NCBI GenBank assembly: GCA_023259315.1
Contig: JAHFQL010000075.1
Location: 1 to 6,000, forward strand
DNA from: Candidatus Woesearchaeota archaeon
Lineage (GTDB): Archaea > Nanoarchaeota > Nanoarchaeia > Woesearchaeales > GW2011-AR4
Direction of reading: 5' to 3'
DNA: 6,000 nt
Shown here: piece after piece, positions 1-5,894 of the stretch
Layout: every line of letters begins with the position of its first letter
How positions within the stretch are numbered: position 1 is the first letter of the stretch
Notes under the pieces: model-generated
What the model was told of the DNA's origin: nothing
What the model saw: only the letters and a program-made list of their open reading frames with translations
Databases searched by the model: none
Position numbers and translations under genes: made by a program

Positions 1-1
1 T

Positions 2-763
2 CAAAAAATGGAGTTTAAAAATGATAGAACATTTACTTATTCTGAAAACGGGTTTATTAAACCGGCGCAATTATATCTAAGGAAAAAGAATTACTCTATG
101 GCATACAAATTATTTGGAGTGGTCATAGCGCAGGATCCCAATAAAGTAGAAGAAGTTTATTGGTTCAGCCAACTTGCTGAGAAATTAAACAGAACAGATG
201 AATCTCTTTTGTTGCTTAACGAGGTCATTCAAAAAAATCCTAATAACTATGCTGCCTACAAAGAGATAGGAAGATATTATCTAAATCACAATAATACCGA
301 GGAAGCAGAAAAATTATTTGAGAGAAAGTTTGGGCTGAAGCCATTAAAAGAAGCAAGAAATTATGATAAAATTGGAGATTACTATAAAAACACTGGACAA
401 CTTGAAAAAGCTAATGAAATGTTCGCAAAAGCGCTTGAATTGAAAAAAAAATATTATTTGCAAAGTACTGAGAATAATTATGCGGAGTTATATGAAATAT
501 TAAATGGGCGTGGGATAAAAATTATTGTAATGCAATATCCAACTCTTGATGTTGACCAGTTAAAAAGCATGTTTAAAGGTGATGAAAATATAACATTTAT
601 CGAAAATAAGGATAATTTTGAAAGAGCATTTTTAAATTCGTCTTTTAATGATTATTTTGTAGATGATTCTGGAGTGACATTCGGCCATGCTACAAGAAAA
701 GGAAATAGATTGATAGCGGAAAATATCGCAAGTGTTATACTAAATCAAATGGGTATTAGTTAA
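2..763 (+). CDS. TPR-repeat protein with C-terminal SGNH-hydrolase-like block (5' partial)
   Basis: The reading frame is open to the left edge, so the Met at position 8 is probably internal and the gene starts outside the window. Counting from that Met, four TPR-like helical pairs are visible at about residues 17-50, 51-84, 85-117 and 118-148, with typical spacing of small and aromatic residues (for example YDKIGDYYKNTGQLEKA). Residues 168-251 look like the last part of an SGNH/GDSL hydrolase fold: a beta strand (GIKIIVMQYP), a predicted strand near ITFIEN, then FGHATRKGNRLIAENIA, which resembles the catalytic-His block followed by the last helix. I recall proteins in which TPRs are inserted between the N-terminal GDSL block and this C-terminal block, so the missing 5' part would be expected to carry the nucleophilic Ser. 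The likely role is hydrolysis or acyl transfer on surface glycan. Oddity: the DxxH position before His227 is Thr224, with Asp219 and Asp220 nearby. It converges with the glycan operon. The TPR call is firm and the hydrolase call moderate. Confidence 0.75.
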   Translation, partial: QKMEFKNDRTFTYSENGFIKPAQLYLRKKNYSMAYKLFGVVIAQDPNKVEEVYWFSQLAEKLNRTDESLLLLNEVIQKNPNNYAAYKEIGRYYLNHNNTEEAEKLFERKFGLKPLKEARNYDKIGDYYKNTGQLEKANEMFAKALELKKKYYLQSTENNYAELYEILNGRGIKIIVMQYPTLDVDQLKSMFKGDENITFIENKDNFERAFLNSSFNDYFVDDSGVTFGHATRKGNRLIAENIASVILNQMGIS

Positions 764-787
764 AGTCAAAAATTCAATTTCTACACA

Positions 788-807
788 TTAATTTATTTTC
801 TAATTTT
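788..807 (+). terminator. possible T-rich archaeal-type terminator between convergent genes
   Basis: Downstream of the plus-strand TPR gene (stop at 761-763) the coding strand becomes T-rich with several short T runs, the kind of tract that can stop archaeal RNA polymerase. It lies mainly inside the last codons of the convergent glycosyltransferase gene. On the minus strand the only comparable element is a T5 run at 772-768. There is no GC-rich hairpin. The call rests on base composition and position alone. Confidence 0.25.
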
Positions 808-1533
808 AAACTCCTTAAAATTCATTAATTTAGATTTGTGCAAAAGATATTTCATGACCATCTGCATTGTTCTAAAGCCGTATATTATTGATTTGTAAAC
901 GCTAATTGAAGTGCTTATGTCTTCGTATCTTGTTGGGATTCCAATCTCCTTGAATCTTGCCCCGGCATAGCGCGATTGAAAAACTATATCTGTATGGAAT
1001 CCGTAATCATCAGAATTATTATTATATGGGATTTTTTTTAATAAATCTGCCTTGACTGCAATCATCCCAGAATGCAAGTCCGTCAATTTGGTTCCCATTG
1101 CAAGATTTTCAAAAAATCCAAGAAGCCTATTTCCTGTGAATCTGAATGCGGACATGTTTTTTGCCCTGTCTCCCAAAATTCTTGAGCCGATTGTAAAGTC
1201 TGCATTTCCATCCAAAATAGGCTTTACAAGCTCAGGCACTTTCTTCGGGTCATACTGGTTGTCAGAATGCAGGATGACGACAACATCCGCATACAACTCA
1301 AGAGCCTTGTTAAAGCAGTTCTTGACGTTGCTTCCGTAGCCTGGCTCTCTGGGATTTGGAAATACTTTTATCCCGAGTTTTTTCGCGGCATCCCTTGTTT
1401 TGTCGCTGCTTTTATCATCAGAAAGAATTACATATTTTTTGAATTTAATTGGCAAATCAACGTAAACATGCTTTATAGTATTTTCAGAATTTCTGGCAGG
1501 AATGGCTATTACAACTTTTATCTGGTTTTTCAT
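793..1533 (-). CDS. Family 2 glycosyltransferase, DPM1-like
   Basis: This 246-residue protein has a GT-A fold typical of dolichyl-phosphate mannose/glucose synthase-like enzymes, which transfer a sugar from a nucleotide donor to a lipid carrier or glycan on the cytoplasmic membrane face. Visible elements in order are the N-terminal strand and loop IPARNSENTI (residues 11-20), the nucleotide-binding acidic motif LSDDKSSDKT (37-46), a glycine-rich PGYGSN segment (64-69), the metal-binding DxD-equivalent HSDNQYDP (89-96), GSR (116-118), the acceptor-site segment TDLHSGMIAV (151-160) and GFHTDI (178-183). There is no hydrophobic transmembrane segment, unlike multidomain DPM1 relatives, and the C-terminal 30 residues are basic and may be amphipathic. 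It is the last gene of the operon, starting 10 bases after the reductase stop, with no visible Shine-Dalgarno. The family is certain. Donor and acceptor cannot be read from the sequence; the context suggests the sugar made by the upstream enzymes or another surface-glycan sugar. Confidence 0.93.
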   Translation of the reverse strand: MKNQIKVVIAIPARNSENTIKHVYVDLPIKFKKYVILSDDKSSDKTRDAAKKLGIKVFPNPREPGYGSNVKNCFNKALELYADVVVILHSDNQYDPKKVPELVKPILDGNADFTIGSRILGDRAKNMSAFRFTGNRLLGFFENLAMGTKLTDLHSGMIAVKADLLKKIPYNNNSDDYGFHTDIVFQSRYAGARFKEIGIPTRYEDISTSISVYKSIIYGFRTMQMVMKYLLHKSKLMNFKEFKIRK

Positions 1534-1543
1534 TGACAGGGTG

Positions 1544-2401
1544 TTAAATATATCTTTTTAAAAATCTTTTCATTGAGACTATAAGGGGCTGGTGCATTTT
1601 ATCCAAAGAATCATAATCTGGCTGCTCCATTTTCCAGCCTATTGTACCAAGATTGTCAATTAAATGTTCTTTGGTTGATGCCTTTGGAATTGCCACTATG
1701 TTGGGCTTTGATACAAGCCATTTCAATGCAATCTGCGCCTGCGTCTTGCTATATTTTCTTGCCAGTTCATCAAGTAATTTTATTCCAGGATTTGCCAGCC
1801 TGCCTTTCATAAGCGGCCTGTAAGCAATAAAAATCATGTCCTGCTTCCTGCACAACTCAAGTGTATCTTCATCCCTGCTCAAAAGGTTGTACTCATTCTG
1901 CAATGCTGCTATTTTTTGCTTCCCCAGATATTTCTGCGCCTCGTTCACTTGTTGCTTGCTGAAATTGCTTAGTCCGATATTTCTAATCAATTTTTGCTCC
2001 ATTAAATGCTCAAAAGCGTTCATGGTCTGCTTCAAGTCCATATCTGTACCGGGCTTGTGCACTAGATAAAGGTCAACATAATCTGTCCTGAGGCGTTTAA
2101 GGCTTTGATTAAGAGAAGAAATAGCATCATCATAATTCAAATGTGTGTGCCAGAGCTTGCTTGTTATAAACAATTTCTTTCTGTCAAATGATTTTATTGC
2201 CTCTCCAACAATTTCCTCAGTTAATCCATTCCCATAAACCTCAGAAGTGTCAATGTGCGTAAAACCAAGCTCAATTGCTTCCTTTATTGTATCAATCGAC
2301 TGTTGCTTGCTTGAAGCGTCTGCCTCAAATTTTCCGCCTATTCCCCAAGTACCCAGGCCAAGAACTGGCAGAGTGATTTTTCCAATTTTTTTATATTCCA
2401 T
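1544..2401 (-). CDS. Aldo/keto reductase
   Basis: This 285-residue (alpha/beta)8-barrel oxidoreductase of the AKR superfamily would reduce a carbonyl to an alcohol with NAD(P)H in the cytoplasm. The complete catalytic tetrad is visible: Asp51 (HIDTSEVYG), Tyr56, Lys82 (ITSKLW) and His115 (LVHKP). Other family signatures are LGLGTWGIGG near the N-terminus, GLSNF (143-147), QNEYN (168-172) and the cofactor-phosphate loop IPKAST (238-243) with Asn250. The length is normal for single-domain bacterial and archaeal AKRs and the protein looks intact. Its ATG follows the methyltransferase stop after one base (TAAAATG), so the two are almost certainly co-translated. Many such AKRs are broad-specificity aldehyde or ketone reductases. 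Here, directly after a sugar C-methyltransferase, reduction of a keto-sugar intermediate is the more attractive role, by analogy with AKR-type ketoreductases of deoxysugar pathways. That substrate is an inference. Confidence 0.93.
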   Translation of the reverse strand: MEYKKIGKITLPVLGLGTWGIGGKFEADASSKQQSIDTIKEAIELGFTHIDTSEVYGNGLTEEIVGEAIKSFDRKKLFITSKLWHTHLNYDDAISSLNQSLKRLRTDYVDLYLVHKPGTDMDLKQTMNAFEHLMEQKLIRNIGLSNFSKQQVNEAQKYLGKQKIAALQNEYNLLSRDEDTLELCRKQDMIFIAYRPLMKGRLANPGIKLLDELARKYSKTQAQIALKWLVSKPNIVAIPKASTKEHLIDNLGTIGWKMEQPDYDSLDKMHQPLIVSMKRFLKRYI

Positions 2402-2402
2402 T

Positions 2403-3617
2403 TTACTGTATAATTTTCGGAACTGGATTTGGAACTATAAACTTTCCTTTATAGCCTGACTGCTTGATCTTTGGGATCAAAATATCTTTTAGGTTCCACG
2501 ACAAAAGAAGCGCATAATCCGGCTGCTCTAAAAACAATCTTGACTCGTCAGCAACAGGAATGTGCATTCCAGGCGTGAATTTTCCTATCTTCAAAGCGCT
2601 TGTCTCTGCAATAAATCCCATGATGTCTGGAGTTATATTGCAGTAATTCAGTAAAGTATTTCCCTTTGCAGGAGCACCAATTCCTGCGATTGACTTTTTT
2701 TTCTTCTTTAAATCTATTAAAATCTCTTGCAGCTTTAGCTTGTTTTCAAAGACTTTTTTCTCGTAATCAAAAAATGTTTCTTTTCTGTACAATCCCCCCC
2801 TTTCTTCCAATTTTTTTAATTCAGCAACATTTTTAGAAATATTGTAAGCGTTCTTATGGCACGCATAAACCCTTATTGATCCGCCGTGAGTTGAAATCCT
2901 TTCGGCATCAAAGACCTGCATGCCAAATTCCTCAAATAATTTCATCAACGGTTTTAATGAATAATATCTCAAATGCTCATGGTAAATGGAGTCATATTGC
3001 ATATCTTTCACCATATTCAGCAAATAATGGGATTCTGTGACAAAAATCCCGTTATCCGCGAGCAGGTTTTTGACGCCCTTCATAAAAGAACCAAACTCTC
3101 TTATGTGTGCAAACACATTTGTTGCCGTTATTATCTTTGCCTTACCATGTTTTCTAATTATATTACCTGCTAGATTCTCACCAAAAAAATCCTTTATTGT
3201 TGGAATTCTTTTTTTTATTGCAATTTCAGCAACACTAGAAGGATCAACACCAAGAATCTTTACTCCATACTGCTTGTATTCTTCCAATAAAGTCCCGTCA
3301 TTGGATCCGATGTCAACAGCCAAGTCGTTTTTTGCAAGATTGAATTTTTTAACAAGCAAATCAACCAGCTGCTTAAAATTTCTTTTCAGGCTCTCATTTG
3401 TTCCAGTATTGTAATGATACTCCTTGAACAAAATATTTGGATCAACAGCATAGCCGAGTTGCACGAGGCAGCAGTTCTCGCAGAAGTACACATCCAATGG
3501 ATAAGAGATTTCCGGCTCGTTAAGCTGCTCTTTTGTAAGAAAAACATCCGGAACAGGCTGATGGCCTAAAGAAAGGAATTTGTACAATTTGCTTCCAGAA
3601 CAAATTTGGCATTTCAT
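2403..3617 (-). CDS. Sugar C-methyltransferase, class I SAM-dependent, three-domain
   Basis: With the start at 3617 the protein has 404 residues and the three-part layout of the TylC3/TcaB9/NovU-type family, which adds a methyl group to carbon next to the ketone of a nucleotide-linked 4-keto sugar. The N-terminal zinc-binding part has CQIC (Cys3, Cys6) and CENC (Cys46, Cys49). The central SAM-binding part has VDIGSNDGTL (101-110) and an acidic strand end at GVDP (123-126). The signature YHEH (212-215) matches the catalytic Tyr-His-Glu-His of TcaB9, where the last His is the proposed base. The C-terminal part has GIGAPAKGNTLLNY (312-325) and FTPGMHIPV (347-355). A longer frame begins at 3644, but 3617 is preferred because it gives an ATGA overlap with the upstream gene and places the first cysteine at residue 3 as in relatives. 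All key residues are present. Family is certain; the exact sugar and carbon are not. Confidence 0.93.
   Translation of the reverse strand: MKCQICSGSKLYKFLSLGHQPVPDVFLTKEQLNEPEISYPLDVYFCENCCLVQLGYAVDPNILFKEYHYNTGTNESLKRNFKQLVDLLVKKFNLAKNDLAVDIGSNDGTLLEEYKQYGVKILGVDPSSVAEIAIKKRIPTIKDFFGENLAGNIIRKHGKAKIITATNVFAHIREFGSFMKGVKNLLADNGIFVTESHYLLNMVKDMQYDSIYHEHLRYYSLKPLMKLFEEFGMQVFDAERISTHGGSIRVYACHKNAYNISKNVAELKKLEERGGLYRKETFFDYEKKVFENKLKLQEILIDLKKKKKSIAGIGAPAKGNTLLNYCNITPDIMGFIAETSALKIGKFTPGMHIPVADESRLFLEQPDYALLLSWNLKDILIPKIKQSGYKGKFIVPNPVPKIIQ
3614..3617 (-). other. ATGA start/stop overlap that fixes the methyltransferase start
   Basis: On the minus strand the methyltransferase ATG (3617-3615) shares bases with the SDR gene's TGA (3616-3614). 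An identical ATGA overlap occurs at 4597-4594 between the dehydrogenase and SDR genes. With no Shine-Dalgarno visible, start selection probably relies on translation termination and re-initiation by the same ribosomes, which would keep the enzymes in step. Confidence 0.8.
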
Positions 3618-4597
3618 TTTTTCATTAAATCTTTTTTGTACCATTCATAAGTTCTTTTTAGCCCTTCCCTTAAATCAATTTTCGGCTTGAATCCGAGTTT
3701 CTTTAATTTTGATATGTTGGGGCATCTTCTCTTCGCTGTGCCTTCTGCTTCCTTTTCAATCTTTGTCCTTGGATGAAAATCAGCGACATCAAAAAGCTCT
3801 TCTGCAAGCTTGCTTATCTTCATCTCTGCGTCATCCCTTCCAATGTGAATTATGCCTCCATTAGTCTTCTCGCTTTCCATGACGAGTTTAGTTGCAGCTA
3901 CAGCATCATCAACATAGCAAAAGCTCCTTGTCTGCTCTCCGCCAAAAATTCTAAAGGGATTTTCTTTTTTCAATATTCTATCGATAAACTGCGGAATCAC
4001 ATGCTCGTAGCCCATTCTGGGGCCGTAAATGTTATGATACCTTATGATTGAAAATCTTTTGAAATTGCGAGCTTTGGCATAACTAAAGAACGCAACTTCT
4101 CCTAAAATCTTGCTCGCGCCATAAGACCATCTGACATTTTTAGGGTTTTCCACAACCAATGGAATGTCTTCAGGAGTAGGTATTTTGAATTTGTCCTCCA
4201 TTATATTCAGTAGCCCGCTATAAGCCTCAGAGCTTGAGCTGAACATTATCTTGCCGTTTTTATTTTTTGCAGAAAACCATTCCAGCACATTTATTGTGCC
4301 CACAGCTCCGACTTTTATTACTTGGTCAGGTATTTTGTAGAAATTTCCTGTTCCGTTTATGGCTGCAAAATGATATACATGATCATAATTTTTATCTAAC
4401 TTTTCGAAGTCTTTTTCCTGAGTAACGTCCAATTTTATGAGTTTTGCATTTTTTTCTTTGATTAAAGCATCAAAATCTTCGTCCTTTTTTCCTCTCTGGA
4501 AATTGTCAGCTACATGGACCTCAAAGCCATTAGAACTTAGGTGCTTTGCAAGATGAAAGCCAACAAATCCAGCTCCTCCGGTGATTAAAGCCTTCAT
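3614..4597 (-). CDS. NAD-dependent nucleotide-sugar epimerase/dehydratase (extended SDR)
   Basis: This 327-residue cytoplasmic enzyme belongs to the extended short-chain dehydrogenases that act on nucleotide sugars through a transient 4-keto form. The Rossmann motif GGAGFVG (residues 7-13) and Asp31 bind NAD. HFAA is at 76-79. The catalytic set is Ser122 (in SSSSEAY), Tyr159 and Lys163 (YGASK). Substrate-domain signatures include YGPRMG (191-196), TRSFCYVDD (223-231) and a C-terminal RRCPNISKLKKLGFKP segment (290-305) typical of GalE/UDP-glucuronate-decarboxylase-like members. The INGTGNFYKIP loop (80-90) and SSEAYS in place of the usual TSEVYG point to a less common subgroup. It overlaps both neighbours by ATGA. 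Candidate reactions are 4-epimerisation of a UDP-sugar, or decarboxylation or dehydration that leaves a 4-keto sugar for the next enzyme. The order in the operon favours the UDP-uronate made by the preceding gene as substrate. Family is certain, reaction is not. Confidence 0.92.
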   Translation of the reverse strand: MKALITGGAGFVGFHLAKHLSSNGFEVHVADNFQRGKKDEDFDALIKEKNAKLIKLDVTQEKDFEKLDKNYDHVYHFAAINGTGNFYKIPDQVIKVGAVGTINVLEWFSAKNKNGKIMFSSSSEAYSGLLNIMEDKFKIPTPEDIPLVVENPKNVRWSYGASKILGEVAFFSYAKARNFKRFSIIRYHNIYGPRMGYEHVIPQFIDRILKKENPFRIFGGEQTRSFCYVDDAVAATKLVMESEKTNGGIIHIGRDDAEMKISKLAEELFDVADFHPRTKIEKEAEGTAKRRCPNISKLKKLGFKPKIDLREGLKRTYEWYKKDLMKK

Positions 4598-5826
4598 TTT
4601 CTTATTTTAATCTCTGAGGCAGAATAGAATATTTTATTAAGGCCTGAGATGTTCCAGATGTCACATAAAAAAGCGTCTTTTTTTATGTTGGATTTAAGCA
4701 CATTTTTGTCCATATCTCTGTAATAGTCATGGTTCATTGCAATAAAAACAACATCTGAGTCCTTTAAGACTTTCTCCAAAGACTCTGTCTTGACATATGG
4801 GTCATGGAGCATGACTTGTGCTCCTTCCGCAGCAAAAATCTTCCTTGCCTTGAATGACAGCGAGTTTCTTGTGTCATCGGAATTTTTTTTGAATGTCAAT
4901 CCTAAAATTGCAACTTTTGCATTTTCCAGATTTTTGATTTCCTTTATTTTTTCAATGAGGTAGGCTGGCACTGATTCATTCATCTTCCAGCTGTTCATTA
5001 TAAGCTCTGTGAAAGGTATTTTGTTTATCAGGAAAAACCCATCCTTGAACATGCATGGTCCTGCAGTAAATCCCGGCACTCTTAAGCCGCCTCTTTTGTA
5101 ATCCTTGTTGACAAGACCTATGATTTCGTAAATATTTCTTTTATGAGCATCCGCAATCATCATAAATTCGTTGGCAATTGCAAAGTTTATGTAGCGATAC
5201 ATATTAGTGAACAATTTTGCAAGCTCTGCGCTCCTGGCATCGGTATGCAGTATTTTGTTTGTAAAAGTGCTGAAAACTGCTTCTGCCCTCTTCGCGCTTT
5301 CATTGTCGAGTGTTCCGATAATTGTTGGGATTTCTTTCAATTCTTCAAGGGAAAATCCCTGAGCTATCCTTTCAGGGCAGAACGCCAAAAAGAAATCTCT
5401 GCCGATCTTGAACTTGGTATTTTTTTCTATAAACCTCTTGATGTACTCTGTGGTGCCAGGGGTAACTGTACTTCTCAATATAAGAGTCTGGTTTTTCTTC
5501 AAGTATGGTGCTATGTCGCTGAGCGCTTTTTCTATCTGAGAAAATACTGGATTGACATGCTCGTCAACCGGGGTGCCAAGGGTGAACACAATAACATCGC
5601 TCTGCCCTACTGCATGCTTTGCGTCTGTTGTGACCGTAAAAAAATTGTTTATGTGTTTTTTTAGCAGTTTGTTCGCTCCTTCCTCGTAAAATGGCATGAT
5701 TCCCTTGCTTAGCGATTCGACTCTTTCCTCATTGACATCTACGCCAATTACCTTCTGGCCGTGCTCTGCGAAAAATAAAGCCAGCGGCAATCCAACTCTT
5801 CCAACCCCAAAAATTGAGATGTTCAT
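4594..5826 (-). CDS. UDP-sugar 6-dehydrogenase (UDP-glucose/UDP-ManNAc dehydrogenase family)
   Basis: This 410-residue protein is a complete member of the NAD-dependent four-electron nucleotide-sugar dehydrogenases, which oxidise C6 of a UDP-hexose to a UDP-uronate in the cytoplasm. The N-terminal Rossmann motif is GVGRVGLPLA (residues 7-16), with Asp30 favouring NAD. STVTPGTTEYI (119-129), CPERIAQG (150-157) and AELAKLFTN (200-208, Lys204) follow. The catalytic Cys258 sits in PGFTAGPCMFKD, and Lys261-Asp262 match the family's conserved KD. The C-terminal UDP-binding domain has GLTFKKNSDDTRNS (309-322). The CPER motif resembles WecC-type UDP-N-acetylmannosamine dehydrogenases more than classical Ugd, so the substrate could be UDP-ManNAc or UDP-GlcNAc instead of UDP-glucose. 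It is the first gene of the five-gene operon, has a TATA-like box just upstream and ends in an ATGA overlap with the SDR gene. Confidence 0.94.
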   Translation of the reverse strand: MNISIFGVGRVGLPLALFFAEHGQKVIGVDVNEERVESLSKGIMPFYEEGANKLLKKHINNFFTVTTDAKHAVGQSDVIVFTLGTPVDEHVNPVFSQIEKALSDIAPYLKKNQTLILRSTVTPGTTEYIKRFIEKNTKFKIGRDFFLAFCPERIAQGFSLEELKEIPTIIGTLDNESAKRAEAVFSTFTNKILHTDARSAELAKLFTNMYRYINFAIANEFMMIADAHKRNIYEIIGLVNKDYKRGGLRVPGFTAGPCMFKDGFFLINKIPFTELIMNSWKMNESVPAYLIEKIKEIKNLENAKVAILGLTFKKNSDDTRNSLSFKARKIFAAEGAQVMLHDPYVKTESLEKVLKDSDVVFIAMNHDYYRDMDKNVLKSNIKKDAFLCDIWNISGLNKIFYSASEIKIRK

Positions 5827-5849
5827 GCTATTGAGATACTACATGAGCA

Positions 5850-5863
5850 ATTAAAAAGTTTTC
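5850..5863 (-). promoter_or_regulatory. Putative archaeal BRE/TATA promoter of the glycan operon
   Basis: Reading the minus strand, GAAAAC (5863-5858) is followed by TTTTTAAT (5857-5850). This resembles a purine-rich TFB recognition element next to an A/T-only TATA box. The box centre is about 27 bases from the ATG at 5826-5824, so the usual archaeal spacing would start transcription within a few bases of the start codon and give a nearly leaderless mRNA. That fits the absence of a Shine-Dalgarno. The call is by pattern only; in AT-rich DNA such boxes also occur by chance. Confidence 0.45.
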
Positions 5864-5867
5864 TATT

Positions 5868-5890
5868 AGTACATCACTTTGTGATGTCCT
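5868..5890. repeat. Near-perfect inverted repeat between transposase and operon
   Basis: ACATCAC (5871-5877), a TTT loop and GTGATGT (5881-5887) form a perfect 7-bp palindrome. Past one T/C mismatch (5870/5888) two more pairs form (5869 with 5889, 5868 with 5890). It begins 4 bases after the transposase stop and ends about 5 bases upstream of the putative BRE. It may be part of an insertion-sequence terminal repeat, a stem ending the transposase transcript, or an operator for the operon. It lacks an immediately following T run on the minus strand (the T5 run lies 10 bases further on), so it is not a canonical bacterial terminator. Confidence 0.6.
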
Positions 5891-5894
5891 GAAA

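Noticed and set aside
770..780. Palindrome AAATT-C-AATTT between the convergent genes, as a terminator hairpin
   Set aside because: The single-base centre cannot form a loop without opening the stem, the arms are A/T only, and such palindromes are common by chance in AT-rich DNA.
1052..1536. Two plus-strand open frames (1052-1339 and 1267-1536) opposite the glycosyltransferase gene
   Set aside because: They lie entirely on the complement of a gene with full GT2 motifs, overlap one another, and show no recognisable protein features.
2695..2820. Runs of T and C (for example a TTTTTTTTC stretch and CCCCCCC near 2796) as possible frameshift or phase-variation sites
   Set aside because: The methyltransferase frame continues unbroken through them, and the runs encode ordinary Lys-rich and Gly-Gly codons. 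Nothing shows a shifted product.
2973..3414. Plus-strand frames opposite the methyltransferase gene
   Set aside because: They overlap each other in different frames and fall on the complement of conserved SAM-binding and catalytic motifs.
5143..5664. 173-codon plus-strand open frame opposite the UDP-sugar dehydrogenase gene
   Set aside because: The minus-strand frame carries all catalytic motifs of the dehydrogenase. The antisense frame is Cys- and aromatic-rich without any domain pattern, as expected for a shadow frame.
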